Of a stretch of 64,000 bases of DNA, positions 52,575 to 61,384 are shown one piece after another. The stretch is from Planctomycetota bacterium. Lineage in GTDB: Bacteria > Planctomycetota > Uabimicrobiia > Uabimicrobiales > Uabimicrobiaceae. How positions within the stretch are numbered: the stretch's first letter is position 1; each line of letters begins with the position of its first letter. A model generated the notes under the pieces. That model was not told where the DNA came from, made no database searches, and was given only the letters and a program-made list of their open reading frames with translations. Made by a program: the position numbers and the translations under genes. The stretch is from contig JAJDCR010000016.1 of the NCBI GenBank assembly GCA_029260735.1, forward strand, positions 1 through 64,000, read 5' to 3'.

Positions 52575-53411
52575 ATGGAACAATGTGTACAAGCTAGCGA
52601 AGAGAAGTTAATAGAGAACCCAGAAGGATTATGGCAGCAGCATGCTCTCGAAGAAGAAGTTCGAGGATGGAGTATCGGATCTCTTAATTTGTGGTCGAAA
52701 AAAAAAGGAAAAGAGCTTTGGATAGCTTCTGAACGTAAAGCCGAAAATGCCACCAACGAGGAAACTCCTTCTCTTCCCGAAAACCCTAGTTGGTCACGCT
52801 GGGTCTTAAAGAACGAAATTAAGGATATTAAGCTAAAGCCTGTTTTTCCTGATCGTCCTATTACGATCAAGCCAGAGCAATCTTTACGAGTATCGAAGGG
52901 CTCTAAAATTAGAATATACGTTCGAGTGCCACTCTGGTTGCGTGTGGAAATAGAAAAAAAAATAACCATTTTTGAAATACCTACAGTTGTGCTATCGAAA
53001 ACTTATTTTGGCACATACATGGAGGGAGCTCGCTGCTATTGGATCTCATCAGGAGTCCGTTCAGAAATAACGCCTGATCTTTCTCGTCCTTATTTGGCGA
53101 TCTGCCCGCTACAAATCATCAATCGTTCAGAGGAAGAGCTCTTTATTGGAAAAATATGTTTGCGAGTAGAGGAGCTTTCTCTCTATCTTTCCGACGGACA
53201 GTTATGGGCTAACGACACCACCATTAACTATCGAGGAAGTGAAGACATCAGTCATATAGAAATTGGCAAAAAAGCTCCCCAAGAAGTGGAAAAAGGAACT
53301 CTTGTTAGCCCCCCTCGTAGCTTAGAGCAAAGAAAAGGATTTGCGGCAAAAACATTTCAGACCTTAAAAGACCTCCCTGGGGTAGGCTTTCTTCTGAAGT
53401 ACGGAGAGTGA
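52575..53411 (+). CDS. DUF432 family protein
   Basis: The 278-residue protein without signal peptide or membrane segment fits DUF432, a family often encoded beside MscS channels. Recognisable parts are the beta-rich core (KIRIYVRVPLWLRVEI, FFEIP-like strand, KTYFGTYMEGARCYW) and VEELSLYLSDGQLWAN. The reading frame overlaps the MscS gene by four bases (GTGA), so the two are coupled. A regulatory or accessory role for the channel is inference from context. Confidence 0.75.
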   Translation: MEQCVQASEEKLIENPEGLWQQHALEEEVRGWSIGSLNLWSKKKGKELWIASERKAENATNEETPSLPENPSWSRWVLKNEIKDIKLKPVFPDRPITIKPEQSLRVSKGSKIRIYVRVPLWLRVEIEKKITIFEIPTVVLSKTYFGTYMEGARCYWISSGVRSEITPDLSRPYLAICPLQIINRSEEELFIGKICLRVEELSLYLSDGQLWANDTTINYRGSEDISHIEIGKKAPQEVEKGTLVSPPRSLEQRKGFAAKTFQTLKDLPGVGFLLKYGE

Positions 53412-54331
53412 TAAAAATGGTCTATTTATTGAATACGGAATGGGATATTTACACTTTCCTCGCGGGAATTAAAATGACAGCCCTATTTCGTTCAGCTTTC
53501 TTGATTTTTTTGATCGCTCCTTTTCTCTTTTTTGTCAGCCGAGTTATAGGCAAGTATTTTAGTATTCACCACTCTCCTCAAATGGGAATGGTCACACGCA
53601 AAGCTATTCGCTATGTCGGAGTAGTGGTAGTCTTCTTTGCCGTTTTACACGAGTTGGGGTTTAGCTTAGGGCCACTTCTCGGAGCAGCTGGAATTGTCGG
53701 CATCGCGATTGGTTTTGCTTCTCAAACAACCATCTCTAATATTATTAGTGGGATTTTCTTGATCACAGAGCAACCTTTTGTTGTGGATGATGTTATCCAA
53801 GTGGGCGATATCGTTGGACAAGTTTTATCCATTGATGTTCTCTCTATAAAAATTCGTACTTTTGACAATAAACTCGTTCGTATTCCCAATGAAAGTCTTT
53901 TGAAGGGGACAGTCACTAACATTACTTTTTTTCCCGTGAGAAGACTAGATATTACCATTGGGATAGTGTATAAGGAAAAGATTGAAAGAGTACGCCAGGT
54001 ACTTTTAGATCTGGCCCTAAAAAATCCTCTTTGCTTGAATGAACCTGAGCCGATGGTTCGTTGCGATGGTTTTGGAACCTCTTCGGTGAACTTAACCTTT
54101 GCGATATGGGTGGAGAAAGCAGATTTTTTGGCTCTTAGAAATAAAATGTATGAAGATATCAAAAATAAGTTCGAAGCAGAGGGAATAGAAATAGCTATTC
54201 CTCATCTTTCTATTCATACAGGCTCCACTACCCGTCCTTTCCCCGTACAAGTGATTTCTCCGGAAACGTCTAATTTAAAAGAGAAGCTTGAGTTGGAGAA
54301 CAAGGAAGAAAACAACGATGTAGTAGAGTGA
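53408..54331 (+). CDS. MscS-type mechanosensitive channel
   Basis: The 307-residue protein has about three membrane helices. The pore helix is rich in Gly and Ala (GAAGIVGIAIGFASQTTISNIISG), followed by the beta domain (VVDDVIQVGDIVGQVLSIDVLSIKIRT) and the alpha/beta cytoplasmic domain. These are the hallmarks of small-conductance MscS channels, which open under membrane tension and release solutes on osmotic downshock. The listed start is GTG overlapping the previous stop; ATG at 53417 is an alternative. It is the middle gene of a three-gene operon. Confidence 0.9.
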   Translation: MIKMVYLLNTEWDIYTFLAGIKMTALFRSAFLIFLIAPFLFFVSRVIGKYFSIHHSPQMGMVTRKAIRYVGVVVVFFAVLHELGFSLGPLLGAAGIVGIAIGFASQTTISNIISGIFLITEQPFVVDDVIQVGDIVGQVLSIDVLSIKIRTFDNKLVRIPNESLLKGTVTNITFFPVRRLDITIGIVYKEKIERVRQVLLDLALKNPLCLNEPEPMVRCDGFGTSSVNLTFAIWVEKADFLALRNKMYEDIKNKFEAEGIEIAIPHLSIHTGSTTRPFPVQVISPETSNLKEKLELENKEENNDVVE

Positions 54332-54365
54332 TTTACTCAGATTAAATTTTAAGGAAAATAAAAGC

Positions 54366-54935
54366 ATGATGGAATATTTAAATGCCAATCCTGAAGTATT
54401 GGCTGTTGTTATCTTTTTTGCGAGAATTATTGACGTTTCTCTAGGAACAGTTCGCTCGATTTTAGTCTTTCGAGGTTACCGCACCCTTTCCGCGATCATC
54501 GGATTTATTGAAGTTTTGATCTGGATTGTCGCAGCAGGACAGGTGGTCAAAAATCTGAGCCATTGGTATCTTGCCGTCTCTTATGCCGGGGGATTTGCTG
54601 CTGGTAATGTTGTCGGAATTTATTTTGAATCGAAATTAGCGATTGGTAACGCAATGGTCAGAATCGTCTCAGAGGATCTTAACATTAAGTTGACAAAAAT
54701 TCTCCGAGAAAAAGGCTATATTGTGACCGAATTAACAGGGAAAGGGCACAAAGAAGTGCCCGTCGAAATAGTCCTCATCGCGGAAAAACGTCGTAATATT
54801 CCAGCTCTTTTGAAAATAGTCGAAGAAGTAGACCCCAATGCTTTTTACACGGTAGAAGATGTTCGAAGTCTTCGGAGTGTTCATTTCAAACCAAATGAAA
54901 CTAAATTTTTGAGCAATTGGGCCAAGAAAAAATAG
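54366..54935 (+). CDS. DUF2179 / UPF0316 membrane protein
   Basis: The 189-residue protein has three N-terminal membrane helices, with FARIIDVSLGTVRSILVFRGYR as the family signature, then a soluble C-terminal DUF2179 domain (GYIVTELTGKGHKEVPVEIVLIAEKR). DUF2179 domains are common in YitT-type proteins, and the function is unproven. It lies 34 bases after the mscS stop with a GGAAAA ribosome site, so it probably belongs to the same operon. Confidence 0.85.
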   Translation: MMEYLNANPEVLAVVIFFARIIDVSLGTVRSILVFRGYRTLSAIIGFIEVLIWIVAAGQVVKNLSHWYLAVSYAGGFAAGNVVGIYFESKLAIGNAMVRIVSEDLNIKLTKILREKGYIVTELTGKGHKEVPVEIVLIAEKRRNIPALLKIVEEVDPNAFYTVEDVRSLRSVHFKPNETKFLSNWAKKK

Positions 54936-54957
54936 ATTTTTTTTGGGGTTAGTGTAG

Positions 54958-55000
54958 GGACAACTACGAGGGCCGTCCGCAAGGACCCTCGTGGTTGTCC
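54958..55000. terminator. GC-rich stem-loop between convergent genes
   Basis: GGACAACTACGAGGG (54958-54972) pairs with 54986-55000 with one G-U mismatch. It follows the DUF2179 stop and a T-run (54936-54944). The segment to about 55060 is notably richer in GC than its surroundings and may be part of a dispersed repeat. Confidence 0.55.
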
Positions 55001-55103
55001 GTTCGCCGGGTAAAACAACCGCTAGCCTCCCCCTCGTCCTCCACTCCCCCGTCCACAACCAATGCAAGGCAACCTTAAAATTGTTGGGCTAAGCGGAAAT
55101 CTT

Positions 55104-55751
55104 TTATTTGAAAAAAGCAGCCAGAAAAATAAAAGCCCCAAAAGAAAGACAAATTGAAAAAATAAGAAAACGTAAAGACATCTTCAGACTTTGGTATTTG
55201 CGGTTACAAACGATGCTATCGGTATGTAGTTGGTAGGCGTACTCTTGCTTTAGATCTGTTTCATCTAAGTCTTTATACTCTTCCCAGAATTTTTCTTGGT
55301 CATCAGGATGAGGAAAAGACTGAGCAATGCCAATGTTAAAAACATGGCGGGTTTTTCGATAGTCAACATTGAGCTCTCGGGGAAAAAAAACTCCTATCGT
55401 ATAGAAGAAGGAAACTGCTTGAAAAAGAAAATATGCTACCATGAGAACCCCTACTCCCCAAAGAGGCGTTGTCATAACCGGGGCGACTAAGGCAATATTT
55501 TTCCAAACCACTAATTGTTGAAGCATAAACCCCGCCAATACTCCGCTAATCGTTAAAACGAGTCCAGCCTTTGTATCGGCTAATGTAATCCAATGCTGAG
55601 TATGTTCGTATGTCTTCAAAAGAGCTTCAAAAGTATCATCATTGTCAATATAAATAGGAGATTTTTCACTCCCTAAAATAGAGGATGAACCATCTTTCGT
55701 AGAAGGAGTAACCTTTTCTTCTGTTTTTTCCATTTTTTTTTCGTCTGTCAT
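55104..55751 (-). CDS. Pycsar-effector-like (DUF5706, PycTM) membrane protein
   Basis: The 215-residue protein has a charged N-terminus and then the pattern of the Pycsar effector transmembrane domain: a first helix led by WITLADTKAGLVLTISGVLAG, a second helix near residues 95-120, a charged middle, and a C-terminal helix preceded by NRKYQSLKMSLR. In Pycsar phage defence such proteins are opened by cyclic UMP or CMP and damage the membrane. No pyrimidine cyclase is next to it, so either the system is split or this is an orphan family member with another role. AGGAGAAA gives a good ribosome site on the minus strand. Confidence 0.7.
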   Translation of the reverse strand: MTDEKKMEKTEEKVTPSTKDGSSSILGSEKSPIYIDNDDTFEALLKTYEHTQHWITLADTKAGLVLTISGVLAGFMLQQLVVWKNIALVAPVMTTPLWGVGVLMVAYFLFQAVSFFYTIGVFFPRELNVDYRKTRHVFNIGIAQSFPHPDDQEKFWEEYKDLDETDLKQEYAYQLHTDSIVCNRKYQSLKMSLRFLIFSICLSFGAFIFLAAFFK

Positions 55752-55841
55752 AAAATTTCTCCTGTTTTGGTCTTGGTCAACAAAAACCTCAAAATTATTT
55801 TTGCTAGATGCTCACATTGTGCCATAATTGGAGCTTTTCCC

Positions 55842-55920
55842 GAAAACTCGCAGTGCGAGTTTTCTTTCTAAAACCTTTCTCAGCACCCTCCAAGAAACAT
55901 GGTGCTGAGAAAGGTTTTAG
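55842..55920. terminator. Two adjacent perfect hairpins
   Basis: 55842-55864 folds with 10-bp arms (GAAAACTCGC) and a 3-base loop. Directly after, 55868-55887 and 55901-55920 form a perfect 20-bp stem with a 13-base loop. Together they lie between the divergent PycTM-like and RarD genes, an odd place for a terminator; they could be regulatory or insulate the two promoters. Confidence 0.5.
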
Positions 55921-56044
55921 ATTATCTTTTTTAAAACGGTTTCAAATAAGCCTTGCCCTCCCTCACATTTTTATATCTGAAACATTATCTTACAAAGTTT
56001 TTTCCTAGTTTATACCACATCCCTAGAATTCCGAAGGAAAATAT

Positions 56045-56926
56045 ATGGGTTTTTTTTATGCTATTTGCGCCTACCTTTTATGGGGAATTTTACCTATTTT
56101 TTGGAAACAACTCCAAGAGGTTCCCGTTTTTGAAGTTATTTGCCATCGAATGGTTTGGTCATTTGTTTTTGTCGCCCTGATTATCAGTTGGAAAGAAGGT
56201 TGGTCTTGGCTAAACTTTTTTCGTAAAAATCCTAAAACCCTCTGTTATTTTTTACTATCCTCTAGTTTGCTAACTTTGAATTGGTTGACTTTTGTCTGGG
56301 CGGTGAACAACGGGTATATCGTCGAAGCAAGTCTCGGATATTTTATTAATCCACTATTTTCTGTTTTTTTGGGAGTCTTTTACTTTCAAGAAAAAATGCG
56401 CAGAGGGCAAATTTTAGCAATTTCCATTGCTGGTTTAGGTGTGCTTTATTTAACCTTTGTTTATGGTAAATTTCCTCTCATTTCATTTTTTTTAGCGAGC
56501 AGTTTTGGCATTTATAGTCTTATTCGAAAAGTTTCTCCCTTGAAGTCGTTTCAAAGTTTAGCTGTGGAAACTTCTTTTTTTTTAATACCGGGAATTTACT
56601 ATATTAGCTATAAGGGATTTACAGGACAAGGTTTTTTTTGGCAAAGTGATTCAGAAACAACATTTTTACTTATATGTACAGGGATTGTCACGGCAGCACC
56701 TCTTCTTTTCTTTGCCGCTGCGATTAAAAGGATACCTTTATTTCTTTTAGGCTTTATCCAATACTTAGCTCCTTCTATGCAGTTTTTAATAGGAGTATTC
56801 TTATATCAAGAAAATCTTGTATGGACGCGGTTAGTGGGATTCCTCTTTATTTGGACATCGATTATTCTCTTCTCTTGGGAAGCTTTTTTCAGCCACCGCC
56901 AGAGTAAAGCTCTAGAAAAAAAATAA
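56045..56926 (+). CDS. rarD: EamA-family transporter RarD
   Basis: The 293-residue protein has about ten membrane helices in two EamA halves. The start (YAICAYLLWGILPIFWKQL...EVICHRMVWS) and ASLGYFINPLFSVFLGVF match RarD, a member of the drug/metabolite transporter superfamily whose substrate is not known. A GAAGGAAAA ribosome site precedes the ATG. Appears to be a single-gene unit. Confidence 0.88.
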   Translation: MGFFYAICAYLLWGILPIFWKQLQEVPVFEVICHRMVWSFVFVALIISWKEGWSWLNFFRKNPKTLCYFLLSSSLLTLNWLTFVWAVNNGYIVEASLGYFINPLFSVFLGVFYFQEKMRRGQILAISIAGLGVLYLTFVYGKFPLISFFLASSFGIYSLIRKVSPLKSFQSLAVETSFFLIPGIYYISYKGFTGQGFFWQSDSETTFLLICTGIVTAAPLLFFAAAIKRIPLFLLGFIQYLAPSMQFLIGVFLYQENLVWTRLVGFLFIWTSIILFSWEAFFSHRQSKALEKK

Positions 56927-57084
56927 AAATCGTAAAATTTATAAAAAAACAATATTGATTTTTAATTAAATAAAGTGTATCTTTATCTTGACTCAGTAAA
57001 CAAGACGAACAAAAAAGATACTCTTAGAAAATTCTTTTTTTGTTTAAGAGCTTAAACTTACTTAAATTTTCGGCAAAAAATACT

Positions 57085-57624
57085 ATGAATAAAAAAGAAA
57101 AAAAGGGCATTTTAAAATTTTCTCGTAAGTACTTCAGTGGCGCAGGCCAAATTCTGGACATCGCTTGTGGTAAAGGGCAAATCGCCGAAATACTATTGAG
57201 AGATGGATACCAAGTTATCGGATGTGATCCTTCTGAGCAAATGCTCGATGAAGCGAAAGTAAATTTGCAGCATTTTGGTAATTTAGTCACCTTGGAAAAA
57301 CACGAGAATCTTGAAAAACTTCCTTACTCTAGTGATTTTTTTGATGGAGTTGTCTGTTCTAGTTTTTGGAATCATTTTGTCTTAGATATACAATTGTTAG
57401 CGATAAAAGAACTCCTTCGAGTTTCTAAAACAGGGGTGGTTCTTGTTTGTCCCAAAAAAAACTTTGCTCTTTGGGGAAATATTTTTCCGCCGCAAGAACC
57501 AGAAGCTAGAAATTTTCCGGTTAATCAAGGGAAGCTAAGAAAGGCATTCCAAGAAAATGACATCACCCTAAGAGAAACGATAGGAAGTTTTGTTTCTTCC
57601 AAAAGCATATTTTACATCGAGTGA
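57085..57624 (+). CDS. Class I SAM-dependent methyltransferase
   Basis: The 180-residue protein has motif I ILDIACGKGQIAEILL, the acidic strand end VIGCDPSEQMLDEA and motif IV region FFDGVVCSSFWNHF, which fit a small-molecule methyltransferase (Methyltransf_11/25 type). The substrate is unknown. I chose ATG 57085; an in-frame TTG at 57040 has no homology support and would add a weak N-terminal extension. The stop lies inside a terminator hairpin. Confidence 0.8.
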   Translation: MNKKEKKGILKFSRKYFSGAGQILDIACGKGQIAEILLRDGYQVIGCDPSEQMLDEAKVNLQHFGNLVTLEKHENLEKLPYSSDFFDGVVCSSFWNHFVLDIQLLAIKELLRVSKTGVVLVCPKKNFALWGNIFPPQEPEARNFPVNQGKLRKAFQENDITLRETIGSFVSSKSIFYIE

Positions 57625-57658
57625 AAGGTTGTTTTTGCATTAAAAAACAACCTTTCAC
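57621..57658 (+). terminator. Stem-loop at the end of the methyltransferase gene
   Basis: Perfect 16-bp arms (57621-57636, GTGAAAGGTTGTTTTT, and 57643-57658) with a 6-base loop. The left arm contains the stop codon. Confidence 0.75.
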
Positions 57659-57911
57659 TAAACTCCATGCTGTTGCAAGTACTATAAACGCTACTAGTAT
57701 CAACTTAAGAAATAAATTATTCACTGAAGACAATCAATTACAAACATTTATACCGTTAAGTTGACACCAGGTGCTACAAACTGTATTTGCACTCCCCTTA
57801 CATCACAAATATTCCCCCCATTTCGCCACATCTCCTCTATTTCTCAAAAATCTACGAATCCCTCTTTTATGAATAAAAATAGGAATCCACTGTCTATAGA
57901 CATCAATAGAC

Positions 57912-57940
57912 TTGACTTTTGGCGAAAAAAATATTATTCT
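57912..57940 (+). promoter_or_regulatory. Probable promoter of the amidohydrolase operon
   Basis: TTGACT (57912-57917) and TATTCT (57935-57940) with 17-base spacing. The transcript would have a leader of nearly 200 bases before the ATG at 58138. Confidence 0.5.
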
Positions 57941-58032
57941 TAAGTTTATTCTTAAGTTGGTTTTACCAGTTTAAATCACGGGTGGAGAAGAAGTCTAATT
58001 TTAGGGGAGTGCTAGGTTCCATGGTAAGATTA

Positions 58033-58115
58033 AGAGTTCTTCTAAGAACTCTCTTAGTCGTTTAAGAAATTCTCCCTAAATTTTTCCTGAAAGAACTCCT
58101 AATATAAGAGTTCTT
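58033..58115 (+). promoter_or_regulatory. Leader with two interchangeable hairpins
   Basis: AGAGTTCTT (58033-58041) pairs with AAGAACTCT (58044-58052). A second pair, AAGAACTC (58091-58098) with GAGTTCTT (58108-58115), uses the same sequences, so arms can pair in alternative ways. It ends 13 bases before the GAGG ribosome site of the next gene, which suggests attenuator-like control; not proven. Confidence 0.4.
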
Positions 58116-58137
58116 GAAATAATGTACGAGGTACGAT

Positions 58138-58815
58138 ATGGGTATAATGAAATGGCTGGAAGACAGTCTTTTAACACCAAAAATGTCCAGTGAAGTCCTA
58201 AAGTCGATCGAAGGAAACAAAGATCGTCTTACGACTTGGTATCAAAACTGGCAAAGCTATTATTTGAAAAAACAAGGGGGAGGACAAATCCGCCAAGGAA
58301 AGAAGATACCAGAGATGGTTTTGACTTGGGAAGAAACTCCCCAAGAACAACTCCGAGGAGGAGACAAAAGCCGAACTATCACATTTATTTTTACGAAACG
58401 AACTCTCGAAATAAGCTCCATTTTGTCAGCTTTTAAGCAAATCCGAGTTCCCATTCAATGTGTAGCTTCTGGCGAGATGGATAATTTAGTGGAAAAATAT
58501 GTAACCGAAAAAATTATTTCTGGCCTTCCTCATGGAGGGAGACAAATCAGCTACCCCATTTCGCGCAAAGCGGGTCTAAAATTATTTTTACATAAAGACC
58601 AAAAGGACGCTGTTCAAAAATTATCTATCCAATACGAAAAAAATGGTTCTTTTTTAGTGGCCCGGTTATCTGGAATTCGTTCGTCGGAAACTTATTCTGA
58701 ATTTCTCAACCACAACGCTAATTGGGTTATTCCTAACTTTAATATAGAACACCATCTCCAAATTCCTCTGACTCAAATAGAAGCTCGCTTAGATGAATTT
58801 TCTTTTCTTCAGTAG
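58138..58815 (+). CDS. Hypothetical protein, unknown family
   Basis: The 225-residue soluble protein has no signal peptide. The N-terminal third is charged and helical (LTTWYQNWQSYYLKKQ); the rest looks mixed alpha/beta with a basic, glycine-containing stretch (SGLPHGGRQISYPISRKAGLK). GAGG lies 7 bases before the ATG. It is the first gene of a likely four-gene operon with two amidohydrolases and a HAD phosphatase, 27 bases before the next start. Function cannot be assigned. Confidence 0.65.
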   Translation: MGIMKWLEDSLLTPKMSSEVLKSIEGNKDRLTTWYQNWQSYYLKKQGGGQIRQGKKIPEMVLTWEETPQEQLRGGDKSRTITFIFTKRTLEISSILSAFKQIRVPIQCVASGEMDNLVEKYVTEKIISGLPHGGRQISYPISRKAGLKLFLHKDQKDAVQKLSIQYEKNGSFLVARLSGIRSSETYSEFLNHNANWVIPNFNIEHHLQIPLTQIEARLDEFSFLQ

Positions 58816-58842
58816 TTTTTGGCTAGCGCCTTTGAGGTTTTC

Positions 58843-60165
58843 ATGACAAAATATTTTTTTTCTTTTAGTGTATTTCTTTTTGCTCTTGTAAATGCTTTTT
58901 GGGGAGTAAGGGCTTATAGCCAAGAAACTCCACAGGTTTTTGTCGGGGGTCGATTAATTCTCATTGAGGGAGAAGATATTCCCAATGGAATAATGATCGT
59001 TCAAAATGGAAAAATTACGGCCCTAGGAGCAGCTCAAGAAGTTTCTCTTCCTGTTCCCTCTGTGATTCACAACTTAGCCGGACGGACTATCATGCCAGGC
59101 TTTGTTGACACTCACAGTCACATTGGAGGAGGCTGGGCTGCAGATCGCTCTGCCCCTATTCAACCAGATGTCCGAGTACTTGATTCTATTGATGCTCGAA
59201 ATTCGGGCTTTCAAAGAGCCCAAGCGGGAGGAATAACCACTGCTAATGTTATGCCTGGCTCAGGACATTTGCTCAGTGGGCAAACTCTTTATCTTAAAAT
59301 GCGAGATGCTAATACCATCAACGATTTATTAATCTACGATAAAGAAGGTGAAATTGTCGGAGGAGTGAAAATGGCCAATGGGACAAATTCTATTCGACAA
59401 GCTCCTTTTCCAGGAACTAGATCTAAATCAGCTGCTTTGGTTCGAGAGAAATTCATCCAAGCCCAAGAGTATCTGAAAAAAATAGAGCTGGCTGGAGATG
59501 ACAAAAGTAAAATTCCTCCTCGTGATCTCGCATTAGAAACACTGGGGGATGTCCTACAAGGGAAAAAAATCGTCCACCACCACACCCACCGCCACGATGA
59601 TATTTTGACAGTTTTGCGCCTCCAAAAAGAATTTCAATTTAGAGTGGTTCTTCACCACGTTAGCGATGCTTGGAAAGTAGCCAAAGAAATTGCCGAGGCC
59701 AAAGCTCCTTGCTCCTTAATTTATATTGACAGTCCAGGAGGGAAGCTAGAGGCGAGAGATATTGACTGGAAAAATGGTGCTATTTTAGAAAAAGCAGGAG
59801 CAAGTGTTGCTTTTCATACCGATGACTGGATCACCGACTCACGCCTTTTCTTACGATCTGCTGCTTTTGCTGTACGTGCGGGCATGTCCAAAAAAGGCGC
59901 TCTTCGTGGCCTAACCTTAGCAGGTGCCGAAATGTTAGACCTACAAGATCGGATTGGCTCTCTTAAACTAGGAAAAGATGCTGACTTTGTCATCCTTTCT
60001 GGCGACCCCTTGAGCGTTTATACCAAGATAGAACAAACTTGGATAGACGGAAATAAAGTCTTTGACCGGAAAAACCCTCAAGATCGCCTATGGGCCGTCG
60101 GAGGATACAAGGCAGGTTTGCCTCGCGAAGGAGAACTTTGTTGTTTTGGAAAGGAAAATAAATGA
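58843..60165 (+). CDS. Secreted amidohydrolase (imidazolonepropionase-like)
   Basis: The 441-codon frame has a signal peptide (FFSFSVFLFALVNAFWGVRA) followed by a complete metal-dependent amidohydrolase. The HxH metal motif is His91/His93 in DTHSHIG; further ligands are in HHHTHRH (residues 245-251), HH at 271-272, and Asp327 in FHTDD. These enzymes hydrolyse amide or C-N bonds in small cyclic substrates or dipeptides. The ATG at 58843 is chosen because GAGG lies 7 bases upstream and the signal peptide starts there; an in-frame TTG at 58819 is less likely. It overlaps the next gene by four bases (ATGA). Confidence 0.85.
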   Translation: MTKYFFSFSVFLFALVNAFWGVRAYSQETPQVFVGGRLILIEGEDIPNGIMIVQNGKITALGAAQEVSLPVPSVIHNLAGRTIMPGFVDTHSHIGGGWAADRSAPIQPDVRVLDSIDARNSGFQRAQAGGITTANVMPGSGHLLSGQTLYLKMRDANTINDLLIYDKEGEIVGGVKMANGTNSIRQAPFPGTRSKSAALVREKFIQAQEYLKKIELAGDDKSKIPPRDLALETLGDVLQGKKIVHHHTHRHDDILTVLRLQKEFQFRVVLHHVSDAWKVAKEIAEAKAPCSLIYIDSPGGKLEARDIDWKNGAILEKAGASVAFHTDDWITDSRLFLRSAAFAVRAGMSKKGALRGLTLAGAEMLDLQDRIGSLKLGKDADFVILSGDPLSVYTKIEQTWIDGNKVFDRKNPQDRLWAVGGYKAGLPREGELCCFGKENK

Positions 60166-61379
60166 TCCGTGCTTTTCTAGTTTGCTTTTTTTTACTACTG
60201 AGTAGTGGGATCATTTCCGCTCAAATTGCTGTCCAGGGAGATAAAGTCTACACTATGGCGGGAAAAACTTTTTCTCCCGGTGTCGTTCTCTTAAAAGGCG
60301 AAAAAATCGAAGCAATAGGTTCTCCCAAAGATATTACAATACCTTCTGAATATCGCTTGATGAAAGCCGCTGTTGTTATTCCTGGATTAGTGGATGCTCA
60401 CTCTGTTGTAGGTCTTTCGGGAATTTTAAACTCTCGCCATGACCAAGACCAATTAGAAAAATCGGCTCCTATGCAACCAGAACTAAGAGCTATTGACGCT
60501 TATAATGGAAGAGATCCTCTTATTAGCTGGATTCGTCAGTTTGGAGTAACAACTGTTCACACAGGGCATGCTCCCGGAGCACTTGTTTCTGGTCAAACCA
60601 TGATCACAAAAACCATCGGCAATAGCGTTGAAGAAAATATTTTGGTCTCCACTGCTATGGTCGCTGCGACTGTCGGAGAAGGGGCCATGAGCAGTGAAGG
60701 AAGTCCTGGAACTAGCTCTAAGGTGATTGCTATGCTACGCTCAGAGTTACTTCGGGTACAAAATATCCAAAACCAACGTACACTAAAAACTGAGGAAAAA
60801 GATAGCCCTCCTCCTAGCCGCAATCTACGAGACGAAGTTTGGGAAAAAATCCTAAACCGAGATATCCCCCTCCTGGTCACAGCACACCGCCACCAAGATA
60901 TTCTCTCTGCTTTACGAGTGGCCAAAGAATTTAACATCCATGTTATTTTAGATGGTGTTGCTGATGCTTATCTTGTCATCAATGAGCTCCAGGAAGCAAA
61001 AATCTCCGTTATTTTGCACCCCACAATGGCACGAGCCAACGGAGAAAGAGAAAACCTGAGCATGGAAACCGCCTCGATTTTGCAAAAAGTAGGCATTCCC
61101 TTTGCCCTCCAAAGTGGATACGAAGCCTATGTTCCGAAAACTCGCGTCGTTCTTTTTGAAGCAGCCATTGCCGCCGCCTATGGTCTTTCTTTTGAAGAAG
61201 CTCTCGCCAGCATCACCATCAGTGCTGCCAAAATTTTGGGAGTTCAAGAGCGAGTAGGTTCTCTAGAGGTGGGCAAAGATGCTGATCTCGCCTTATACGA
61301 CGGAGATCCTTTTGAGTACACCACTCACTGCACAGGAGTAATCATCAATGGGCAAGTTGTTAGCGAAGAGGCTCATTAA
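60162..61379 (+). CDS. Secreted amidohydrolase paralogue that lacks metal ligands
   Basis: The 405-residue product has a signal peptide (AFLVCFFLLLSSGIISA) and the same fold as the upstream gene. The HxH motif reads His80-Ser-Val82, the tandem His pair is Asp264-Gly265, and the catalytic Asp position reads Gln-Ser-Gly (317-319). Only the middle AHRH motif (242-244) remains. It is probably inactive as a hydrolase and may pair with, or regulate, the active copy, as the ATGA overlap would give balanced synthesis. Alternatively it uses a different metal site. Confidence 0.8.
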   Translation: MIRAFLVCFFLLLSSGIISAQIAVQGDKVYTMAGKTFSPGVVLLKGEKIEAIGSPKDITIPSEYRLMKAAVVIPGLVDAHSVVGLSGILNSRHDQDQLEKSAPMQPELRAIDAYNGRDPLISWIRQFGVTTVHTGHAPGALVSGQTMITKTIGNSVEENILVSTAMVAATVGEGAMSSEGSPGTSSKVIAMLRSELLRVQNIQNQRTLKTEEKDSPPPSRNLRDEVWEKILNRDIPLLVTAHRHQDILSALRVAKEFNIHVILDGVADAYLVINELQEAKISVILHPTMARANGERENLSMETASILQKVGIPFALQSGYEAYVPKTRVVLFEAAIAAAYGLSFEEALASITISAAKILGVQERVGSLEVGKDADLALYDGDPFEYTTHCTGVIINGQVVSEEAH

Positions 61380-61384
61380 AATAT

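Larger units (their letters stand above)
57659..58137 (+). other. Intergenic and leader region of the amidohydrolase operon
   Basis: About 480 bases. The first half has no convincing gene (a short frame at 57761-57943 has no ribosome site or recognisable content). The second half holds a promoter (57912-57940) and paired inverted repeats. Confidence 0.5.

Noticed and set aside
55104-55751. Complete Pycsar defence system
   Set aside because: No pyrimidine cyclase gene adjoins the effector-like gene. The only cyclase-like domain, at about 14.7-15.3 kb, is degenerate and far away.
57761-57943. Possible small gene of 60 codons
   Set aside because: No ribosome site, no recognisable protein pattern, and it precedes the operon promoter; probably chance.
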